Assembly: GCA_030596245.1 (NCBI GenBank)
Contig: JAUVKN010000046.1
Coordinates: 1 to 17,491 of the forward strand
DNA: 17,491 nt
Origin: Bacteroidia bacterium
GTDB taxonomy: Bacteria; Bacteroidota; Bacteroidia; Bacteroidales; GCA-2748055
Reading direction: 5' to 3'
Part shown: piece by piece, positions 1-5,783 of the stretch
How the letters are laid out: the number at the start of each line of letters is the position of its first letter
Position numbering within the stretch: the stretch's first letter is position 1
Program-made: the position numbers and the translations under genes
Notes under the pieces: model-generated
Databases searched by the model: none
What the model saw: only the letters and a program-made list of their open reading frames with translations
Told to the model about the DNA's origin: nothing

Positions 1-7
1 AACCGCA

Positions 8-24
8 TTCGGAGTATAGTGTAC
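8..24 (+). repeat. IS21 left terminal inverted repeat
   Basis: The 17 bases match the reverse complement of 2187-2203 at 16 positions, the single difference being G/C in the middle. It lies 65 bp before istA, as expected for a transposase-binding end repeat. Sequence further out may have been cut off by the window start. Confidence 0.7.
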
Positions 25-88
25 AATAAGAAACAAGGAAAATACAGATTGGTTTATGATTTTTATGCCTCTCAAAAACTGAGGCAAA

Positions 89-1309
89 ATGGCAAACAAA
101 CCAATCAGTATGGTACAAGTAAGACGTATTATTCAATTAAAAACAGAGGGGGCGTGCAAATACAGTATTTCCAGGACTCTGGGAATACACCGCACCACCC
201 TTGAGGGTTACCTCAGAAAATTAGAATCCACCGGAAAGAGTTATCAGACTCTTCTTGCGCACAGCGATCAGGAATTAGTTGATATTGTATACAATGCATC
301 GAACACCTTAAAGCCCGACGGCAGATTAAAGGAACTGGTGAAGCAGTTTGATTACTTCCTGAAGCAGTTGAGATATACTGGTGTTACCCGGAAAACTCTC
401 TGGGAAGAATACAAAGAATCCCATCCCGAAGGATATGGATACACTCAGTTTTGCGAGCATTTTGCCAGGCATCTACTACGAACAAAGGCGACGATGCATT
501 TTGATCATCGTCCGGGCGAATATCTTCAGATTGATTTTGCTGGTAAGCCTCTATATATTGTGGATCGCCAAACCGGGGAGATCATACCCTGTCCGGTGTT
601 GGTCTGTGTACTACCCTTTAGTAATTATCCTTATATCGAAGCATTATCATCGGCTAGGCAAGAGCGTTTATTTGGTGCTTTGAGCCGGTGTGTGGAATAT
701 TTAGGCGGTGTGACCCGCAATGCACTTAGCGATAATATGAAGCAGTTTGTATTGAAGAATGAACGATATGAGTTTAAGTTCTCAGAAATGGTCGATCAGT
801 GGTCCGCACACTACGGCATCAACCTGATTGCCACCCGGCCAAGAAAACCGAAAGATAAGCCATCTGTAGAAAGCAATGTATATATAGGATACTTGAGGAT
901 TTACGCTAAACTACGGAATGAAATTTTTTACAGTCTGTTTGATTTGAATAAACGGATACGAGAACTCATTGAACAACACATCCACATGTCCTTCCAGAAA
1001 TTATCTGGTACCCGGCATGAAGTATTTACAGAACAGGAAAAACCATTTTTACGACCTCTTCCAGCGGAACCATTTATTGTCAAGCACACCACTAATGGCA
1101 AAGTCCAGATGAACTACCATGTGATCCTGGGAGAAGACAAGCATCAATACAGTGTCTATTACGATTACATAGGAAAGAAAACCAAAATAATATACGATGA
1201 AGAAAACGTTGAAATTTTCATTGGTTTTGAACGCATTGCTATCCACAAACGTGATTACCGGGTGGGAGGTTACACAACTCTTGATGAACATACTGGAGAA
1301 AAACCTTGA
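89..1309 (+). pseudogene. istA: IstA transposase, C-terminally deleted and frameshifted
   Basis: This encodes the DDE integrase/transposase of an IS21 element, which cuts and joins DNA together with IstB. Seen: an N-terminal helix-turn-helix (about residues 11-44) and an RNase H-fold core with D149 (YLQIDFAG), D215 (ALSDNM) and E261 (KPSVESN), so all three catalytic acids are present. The frame ends after TTLDEHTGEKP at 406 residues, whereas family members usually run to about 500. The conserved IstA tail (NILEKNLDKQ then HGNIRGKESYQ) is present in the next frame and ends at 1388. About 85-90 codons between the two are missing. ATGAACATA at the junction reads as part of DEH in one frame and MNI in the other, suggesting deletion between short direct repeats. 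The core is intact, but function with IstB is doubtful. Confidence 0.85.
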
Positions 1310-1421
1310 CAAACAGGAGGATCCCCAGGGGAGCTTGTTTATCATACCCAGGCATGGTAACATACGTGGAAAAGAATCTTATCAATAATCAAATATTTAT
1401 TAATTATCTAAATAACAAAAC

Positions 1422-2153
1422 ATGAATAAACAAATCACACTGGATCATTTAGCCCAATTAAAGCTGGATGGAATGTTGCAGGCCTATCAGGGAGTACTTG
1501 CTATGCCTGTCCAGAGCCAGCCATCATTAAACCAATTTATGGCTCGACTTGCAGAGGCTGAATTGCAGAGTCGAGCGACAAAAAGAACAGAGCTCTACCT
1601 GCGGCAAAGCAAACTCCGGTACAATGCCATTCTGGAACAAGTGTATTGCAATGCAGAACGTAATCTCTCCAAGGAAAAACTCATGATGATTGCAGACTGT
1701 AGCTTTATTGAGCGTGCTGAAAATCTGCTAATTACCGGAAAAACTGGTTGCGGAAAATCCTATTTGGCATGCGCTATTGGCAGACAGGCTTGTACACTCG
1801 GATACCGTACTCTGTACTTCGGAATGAATCGATTTCTGGAGAAAATATCGCTCTCCAAACTTGATGGTACTTATGTGAAATTACTGAATCAGATTGAAAA
1901 AGCTCAGCTTATTATTATCGATGATTTTGGGTTAAACCCACTGGATGGAGTTACACGTCTGGCATTGCTCCAAATCCTGGAAGACCGGTATGGAATAAAG
2001 TCAACAATTATCATATCCCAGCTTCCGGTTGGAAAATGGCACTCTTGCATAGGAGATAGTACGGTGGCCGATTCAATAATGGACAGATTGGCAGGAAATG
2101 CCCATCGTTTTGAATTAGAAGGAGACACACTGAGAAAGAAAAAAATAAGTTAA
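1422..2153 (+). CDS. istB: IstB, IS21 transposition helper ATPase
   Basis: This is an AAA+ ATPase related to DnaC that binds target DNA and activates IstA. At 243 residues it has the usual family length. Seen: an N-terminal IstB_IS21-type helical segment (ITLDHLAQLKLDGM), Walker A GKTGCGKS (106-113), Walker B LIIIDD (163-168), and the usual ending SIMDRLAGNAHRFELEG followed by a basic tail. It starts 33 bp after the remnant istA tail. The reading frame has no visible damage, so it may still be expressed although its partner is broken. Confidence 0.93.
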   Translation: MNKQITLDHLAQLKLDGMLQAYQGVLAMPVQSQPSLNQFMARLAEAELQSRATKRTELYLRQSKLRYNAILEQVYCNAERNLSKEKLMMIADCSFIERAENLLITGKTGCGKSYLACAIGRQACTLGYRTLYFGMNRFLEKISLSKLDGTYVKLLNQIEKAQLIIIDDFGLNPLDGVTRLALLQILEDRYGIKSTIIISQLPVGKWHSCIGDSTVADSIMDRLAGNAHRFELEGDTLRKKKIS

Positions 2154-2186
2154 ATTTGAAATATTAAATCAATCCCTATTGGGACT

Positions 2187-2227
2187 GTACAGTATACTCC
2201 GAAACAGTATGTACAGTTTGCCCGAAA
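2187..2227 (-). repeat. IS21 right end with two related repeats
   Basis: GTACAGTATACTCCGAA (2187-2203) is the inverted partner of the left repeat. A second copy of the same pattern, GTACAGTTTGCCCGAAA, lies at 2211-2227. Two directly repeated binding units at one end fit the IS21 family. Either unit could be the outermost. Confidence 0.6.
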
Positions 2228-2240
2228 TATTCATTATCTT

Positions 2241-2447
2241 TCAATTCTTACATCTTTCATACTTCAATCCCACAATCATTGACCTGACCTTAACAAGGAT
2301 TTTAGAACTATATTTTTCTTCATCAAATATTTGCCAATGACCAACATTGACGACCAATTGCATCATGTCATCAGGAAGGTCATGTCGGTATGCCAATAGG
2401 GTATGGTTCTCATCAACTATTATTTCCAGATTCAGGTCGATTGCCAT
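2241..2447 (-). CDS. Small hypothetical protein between IS21 and integrase
   Basis: I do not recognise this protein. From the only ATG in the frame it has 68 residues (begins MAIDLNLEIIVDENHTLLAY). The frame stays open upstream to a TGA at 2526-2528, so a TTG start at 2489 (82 residues) or an older, longer gene is possible. It lies downstream of the integrase on the same strand and its stop is only about 14 bp from the last IS21 end repeat. It could therefore be a remnant cut by the insertion or a real small cargo gene. There is no signal peptide or membrane segment. Confidence 0.35.
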   Translation of the reverse strand: MAIDLNLEIIVDENHTLLAYRHDLPDDMMQLVVNVGHWQIFDEEKYSSKILVKVRSMIVGLKYERCKN

Positions 2448-2541
2448 TATACTTGAGAGTCTGGGGCGACAGTTGTAAACCTGAGCCAAGTAGATTATGT
2501 ATGCCCAATCGCCAGTTAGGTATTTTCACTAATGGTCGGGA

Positions 2542-3750
2542 TTAGTACCCTCTTCTGAGTTTTTTTAATGCAACCTGTTTATCTAAGAAGTCCTTAGCAT
2601 AATGCCTAACCACAATTTCATAGTTCTTATGACCTGAGAAGGTGCGTGCAACATCGATTCCGTATAGTTCGATGTTCCGTATCACGGCAAATCGTCTTAT
2701 TGAATGGCTTGTTATCACATCGGCAATGATGTGCTTCAAATCATCCTCGGCTTTTGCATTATAAATAAATGTGGCTTTGTCTTTAAGTGCCAGTTTTGTT
2801 ATCTCTCTAAGGTTTCTGTTGAAAAATGTATCATCCATTCTATTCAGATAATCACCCTTGGTGGTCATATAATGCCGTACAGTCTTGATGGCTCTGGTAT
2901 CCATTAAAACAACATCTCTTGACCTGTTATTCTTAAAGTCTGTGAACCTGACACTCAGATGGTCACCATTAAATGTGATGTTTTGCTTTCTGATGCTCAA
3001 CAACTCATTGATTCTCAATCCCCAAAAGCCATTGATATAGGTCATGTCTTGCACACGCTTTTGTGCCTTGGTTTCTACCGATACGTTAACAATCTTTTCA
3101 AACTCTTCAGCATTTGGTGTGTAGTGGTCGTTTAGAGTTGGTTGTTTAAGGTAAAATGGTATTTGTGGTTGGTCAAGTTTGTCAGCGATAAAATTTAACA
3201 GTCGCTGTGCAGTCCCTTTCATATTGTAGACCTGTAGTCTACTTATTGATTTATGTTGAAATTCGTTCTTTTTCTGCAACCACACACCATAATTTTCAAC
3301 AGTGATTTTATGTATGACTGACTTTATGGGTAATTTAAACAAATTGGAGTTATAATACTGTTTAAACTGTTTCAAGTGGCTACCATAAACAACTTTGCTG
3401 CTTCTTTTGGTTGTTAATTGCTTTAGATACTCATTTACATACCATTCTATTGGTAATATGTTTTCAGCGACATTATAGTACTCCTTTAGGTGTATTGGTG
3501 ATGGAAGGGCATTGGTCTTAATTTGATATTTAATAATCGCTTGTCGTAAGTCCATTTTCACCTCATCAAGACCATCTTGGAGTGCTCCACCAAGTTCACC
3601 CTTGTTGACCATTTTCACCTGCTCCTTGGTCATGGTGTATTTTGTTGGTAAGTTCAGTGAGGTACCAGAAGTGTAGTAGCGTAGGTATATTTTGTAATTA
3701 TTACCTTTAATGGGTGTCCCAAGCGCATAAAACCGTAATGTGAATTTCAT
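2542..3750 (-). CDS. Tyrosine recombinase / phage-type integrase
   Basis: This site-specific recombinase would integrate or excise a mobile element. At 402 residues it has the size and N-terminal style (MKFTLRFYALG, then YLRYYTSG) of Bacteroidetes integrases. Its parts are an arm-binding region (1-100), a SAM-like core-binding domain (about 101-200) and a catalytic domain (about 210-400). Catalytic residues seen: R246 (GLRINEL), K273 (TDFK), H349 and R352 (SHSIRR), H374 (SGHKN) and nucleophile Y384 (RHYAK). The set is complete, so the enzyme is probably active. The DNA is more A+T-rich than the neighbouring housekeeping genes, a sign of transfer. It sits about 160 bp from a tRNA T-arm-like sequence that may be its attachment site. 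Confidence 0.93.
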   Translation of the reverse strand: MKFTLRFYALGTPIKGNNYKIYLRYYTSGTSLNLPTKYTMTKEQVKMVNKGELGGALQDGLDEVKMDLRQAIIKYQIKTNALPSPIHLKEYYNVAENILPIEWYVNEYLKQLTTKRSSKVVYGSHLKQFKQYYNSNLFKLPIKSVIHKITVENYGVWLQKKNEFQHKSISRLQVYNMKGTAQRLLNFIADKLDQPQIPFYLKQPTLNDHYTPNAEEFEKIVNVSVETKAQKRVQDMTYINGFWGLRINELLSIRKQNITFNGDHLSVRFTDFKNNRSRDVVLMDTRAIKTVRHYMTTKGDYLNRMDDTFFNRNLREITKLALKDKATFIYNAKAEDDLKHIIADVITSHSIRRFAVIRNIELYGIDVARTFSGHKNYEIVVRHYAKDFLDKQVALKKLRRGY

Positions 3751-3756
3751 TATGTG

Positions 3757-3770
3757 TTGTATATATACAA
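3757..3770. promoter_or_regulatory. Perfect 14-bp palindrome upstream of integrase
   Basis: TTGTATATATACAA is its own reverse complement and lies 6 bp before the integrase ATG. TATACAAA occurs twice here (3764-3771 and 3775-3782). It may be an operator or promoter element for integrase control, but in A+T-rich DNA a palindrome can also arise by chance. Confidence 0.3.
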
Positions 3771-3907
3771 ATTCTATACAAAATTACATATTTATACGTA
3801 AGTGACTAAATTATGTTATGTCTATAAATCGCAACATATCAACATTATATAAACTATCCTAAAAATTGGTATATTATTAATATGTATAATAATTAATTTA
3901 CTAATTT

Positions 3908-3925
3908 TAGGTTCAAATCCTTGTG
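3908..3925 (+). other. tRNA T-arm-like fragment, candidate attachment site
   Basis: The bases AGGTTCAAATCCTTG match the T-arm of a tRNA: GG stem end, TTCAAAT loop, then the CC start of the 3' stem. Nothing upstream in this A+T-rich stretch can form the rest of a tRNA. Tyrosine recombinases often use tRNA 3' ends as attachment sites, so this may be the attR/attL trace of the integrase island. The intact partner would lie left of the window. The match is short. Confidence 0.3.
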
Positions 3926-4627
3926 ATGAACTTGTTTTACAGCCCCCATATCGCGGGAGAAACATTTGAGCTTGACGAAAAGGAGTCGAAGCATTCAGTA
4001 CGGGTGCAACGTCTGGGAGTAGGAGACAGGGTAGTTCTTGTGGATGGCAGGGGAGGTTGGTATGAGGCGGCCATTGAGGACGATCACCCCAAGAAGTGCC
4101 AGTTAAAGATACTCTCCCATACACGTGATTATCAGCCGCTTTCATACAGTTTGCACATTGCTGTCTCGCCCACCAAGAATATGGACCGCTTTGAATGGTT
4201 TCTGGAAAAGGCAACCGAGATTGGCATTACCGAGATCACCCCCTTAATCTGCCACAGGACCGAACGAAAACAGCTGAAAATGGAACGGCTGGAGCGAATC
4301 CTCATCTCTGCCATGAAACAGTCTCTGAAAGCCTATAAACCCACCCTCCATCTTCCGGTCACCCTGGAGAATTTTTTAGAACAAGACAGGGTGGGCACCA
4401 AGGGAATTGCCCACTGTCATGCAACCGATCGGCGGGGATTTGCTGAACTGGGACGTTCCGATCATTACACGCTGCTTGTGGGTCCGGAAGGAGATTTCAC
4501 CAGGGAGGAGGTCACTTTAGCCCTTGAAGCAGGCTTTCCCCCATTTCACCTGGGGCAGTCAAGGCTCAGGACCGAGACAGCCGCGGTTTACCTTTGCACA
4601 GCAGTACAGCTATTGCAGGAAATATAA
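3926..4627 (+). CDS. rsmE: 16S rRNA (uracil1498-N3)-methyltransferase RsmE
   Basis: RsmE methylates N3 of U1498 in 16S rRNA using S-adenosylmethionine. The 233-residue protein has the expected length. Seen: an N-terminal PUA-like part (MNLFYSP, then KHSVRVQRLGVGD), the conserved KNMDRFEWFLEKATEIG helix (84-100), and the SPOUT trefoil-knot motifs GPEGDF (186-191) and SRLRTETA (212-219). The start is the ATG at 3926, which gives the usual N-terminus; a GTG codon directly before it is an alternative. It is the first host gene after the mobile region and transcribes away from it, so its old upstream region may have been replaced by island DNA. Confidence 0.95.
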   Translation: MNLFYSPHIAGETFELDEKESKHSVRVQRLGVGDRVVLVDGRGGWYEAAIEDDHPKKCQLKILSHTRDYQPLSYSLHIAVSPTKNMDRFEWFLEKATEIGITEITPLICHRTERKQLKMERLERILISAMKQSLKAYKPTLHLPVTLENFLEQDRVGTKGIAHCHATDRRGFAELGRSDHYTLLVGPEGDFTREEVTLALEAGFPPFHLGQSRLRTETAAVYLCTAVQLLQEI

Positions 4628-4735
4628 CATCCCTGAGGCATATGTTAGAGAAACAACCTGGCATTTATTGCGAAGCACTAAAGCACGTTGTAAAATAACA
4701 TATGCCTCAGGGAAATAACATATGCCTCAGGGATG
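4628..4735. repeat. Inverted repeat with duplicated right arm after rsmE
   Basis: A 20-bp arm right after the rsmE stop (4628-4647, CATCCCTGAGGCATATGTTA) is perfectly complementary to 4716-4735. A nearly complete second right arm lies at 4696-4712, because a 20-bp unit (AAATAACATATGCCTCAGGG) is tandemly duplicated at 4693-4712 and 4713-4732. Inside the loop, ACAAC (4653-4657) can also pair with GTTGT (4687-4691). No T tract follows, so this is not a simple terminator. It could be a small palindromic mobile repeat or an RNA structure. Confidence 0.8.
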
Positions 4736-4768
4736 CTTTACTTTATTGGTCACCAGGAACTTACCAAT

Positions 4769-4796
4769 AAAAAAGGGCCACTCAGGGCCCTTTTTT
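4769..4796. terminator. Bidirectional rho-independent terminator
   Basis: An 11-bp stem (AAAAAAGGGCC, loop ACTCAG, GGCCCTTTTTT) has a T tract on both strands. It lies between the convergent rsmE (+) and the small ORF after the sigma factor (-), and the latter's stop codon begins right at its edge. A looser stem, ATTGGT at 4745-4750 with ACCAAT at 4763-4768, lies just before it. Confidence 0.9.
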
Positions 4797-4979
4797 TCAG
4801 GATTTACTTAAAATGTTTTGTACAAGTTTGTCGTCTGGATCGTAAACCAGTGGTTTCAGTAGATTGTCTAAAAAATGATCCGTGATTTTTAAATCCAGTA
4901 AGTCCGGGATGTCGGATGATACGTATGATTCGTCATCAAATTCATCCACCCGGAAAAATAGGGTAGATACTTTTACCAT
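4797..4979 (-). CDS. Small acidic protein downstream of ECF sigma factor
   Basis: I do not recognise the family. The 60-residue protein from the ATG at 4979 (begins MVKVSTLFFRVDEFDDESY) is rich in Asp and Glu (about 13 acidic against 6-7 basic residues) and has no membrane segment or signal peptide. It follows the sigma factor gene by about 84 bp on the same strand, and its stop codon touches a strong terminator, which supports it as the last gene of that transcript. A TTG codon two residues earlier is an alternative start. Control of, or a partner role to, the sigma factor is only a guess from position. Confidence 0.6.
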   Translation of the reverse strand: MVKVSTLFFRVDEFDDESYVSSDIPDLLDLKITDHFLDNLLKPLVYDPDDKLVQNILSKS

Positions 4980-4989
4980 AGGCAAATTA

Positions 4990-5020
4990 TGTTAGGTTTT
5001 CAGTAATAAAACGCCTAACA
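4990..5020 (-). promoter_or_regulatory. Hairpin in leader of the small acidic ORF
   Basis: TGTTAGG (4990-4996) pairs with CCTAACA (5014-5020), and TTTT pairs with AAAA inside after a 2-nt bulge. On the minus strand it ends about 10 nt before the ATG of the small ORF and has no T tract. It could affect translation or mRNA stability between the two genes. Confidence 0.3.
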
Positions 5021-5063
5021 TCAATGTTTATTGTGAAAGTGTGTTAAAGAATGTAAAAGAATC

Positions 5064-5654
5064 TTAATAAACCGTAAGAGAAAGATCTTTTTCCTTGATC
5101 AACTTCCTGAGATTAATGAGCGCATAGCGCATGCGACCCAATGCTGTATTGATACTCACATCGGTCTGGTCAGCAATCTCCTTGAAGCTGAGTTCGCCAT
5201 AATGCCTGAGAAGAACCACCTCCTTCTGATCATCCGGGAGTTCATTAATCAGAGTACGTATCTCAGTCTTAATCTGGTTGTTGACAATCAGCTCCTCAAT
5301 GTTATCATCGGATAGTTTCTTGCTGTTAAACAGATCAACTTCAGAATCGTCGTTAGGGACCGAGTTCATCTGCTTCTCTTTTCTGAAATGATCGATAATC
5401 AGGTTATGGGCGATGCGGATCACCCATGATAAAAACCTTCCATTATCTCTGTATTTGCCAGCCCGCAGAGACTGGATCACTTTAATAAAGGTCTCTTGAA
5501 ATAGATCTTCAGCCAATGGCTGATTCTTAATGGTAAGCAATATATATGTATACACCTTGCTCCGGTGTCGGTTAATTAAGTTCTCAATGGCTGAATCATC
5601 ACCTTTGATATATGCTTGAACCAAATTCTGGTCGTTTACTAAACTCTCTTTCAA
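5064..5654 (-). CDS. ECF-type RNA polymerase sigma factor
   Basis: This sigma-70 family member directs RNA polymerase to a specific set of promoters. The 196-residue protein has sigma region 2 (about 20-95, with AEDLFQETFIKVIQ and the FLSWVIRIAHNLIIDHFR segment) and region 4 (about 130-185, with LPDDQKEVVLLRHYGELSFKE and a helix-turn-helix around ADQTDVSINTALGRMR). There is no region 1 or 3 and no fused anti-sigma domain, and no anti-sigma gene is nearby. The start is TTG at 5654, supported by AGGAG six bases upstream (CTCCT at 5661-5665 on the plus strand), unusual for this phylum. It is divergent from uvrA across 129 bp and is followed by a small acidic ORF. Confidence 0.92.
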   Translation of the reverse strand: MKESLVNDQNLVQAYIKGDDSAIENLINRHRSKVYTYILLTIKNQPLAEDLFQETFIKVIQSLRAGKYRDNGRFLSWVIRIAHNLIIDHFRKEKQMNSVPNDDSEVDLFNSKKLSDDNIEELIVNNQIKTEIRTLINELPDDQKEVVLLRHYGELSFKEIADQTDVSINTALGRMRYALINLRKLIKEKDLSLTVY

Positions 5655-5700
5655 AACTCGCTCCTGTTGGTTAAGCGTAAAGGTGTTCCGATAGGCAGGA

Positions 5701-5708
5701 TATTTTTG
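5701..5708 (+). promoter_or_regulatory. Candidate -7 box for uvrA
   Basis: TATTTTTG is a perfect match to the Bacteroidetes TAnnTTTG element, about 75 bp before the uvrA ATG. No good TTG-type -33 element lies at the right spacing, so the call is weak. Confidence 0.25.
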
Positions 5709-5712
5709 TGAT

Positions 5713-5741
5713 CAAATGTTTATCGTCTGCAATTAAACAAA
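5713..5741 (-). promoter_or_regulatory. Candidate promoter of the sigma factor gene
   Basis: On the minus strand, TTTG (5738-5741) is followed after 17 bp by AACATTTG (5713-5720), one mismatch from the Bacteroidetes -7 box TAnnTTTG. Transcription would start near 5706, about 50 nt before the TTG start. This rests on consensus matching only. Confidence 0.3.
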
Positions 5742-5783
5742 AATTATTGTTATTACAAAATATAGTATTTTAGTGCAAATATT

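Larger units (their letters stand above)
8..2227 (+). mobile_element. IS21-family insertion sequence (istA-istB)
   Basis: A transposase gene and an IstB-type ATPase helper gene lie in the same direction, the two-gene layout of the IS21 family. A 17-bp end sequence at 8-24 (TTCGGAGTATAGTGTAC) recurs inverted at 2187-2203 with one mismatch. A second, related copy on the right (GTACAGTTTGCCCGAAA, 2211-2227) follows 24 bp further out. IS21 elements often carry more than one repeat per end, so the true left tip may lie just outside the window and the exact borders are uncertain. No target-site duplication is visible. The element is probably crippled, because istA has lost part of its C-terminal region. 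Confidence 0.85.

Noticed and set aside
3830..3925. Complete tRNA gene before rsmE
   Set aside because: Only the T-arm-like part is present; no acceptor, D-arm or anticodon stem can be found in the A+T-rich upstream sequence.
3822..4214. 130-codon minus-strand frame over the start of rsmE
   Set aside because: It overlaps the well-supported RsmE N-terminus and runs into A+T-rich intergenic DNA; no motif.
4693..4732. Two 20-bp direct repeats as a mini CRISPR array
   Set aside because: The units are directly adjacent with no spacer, and no cas gene is in the window.
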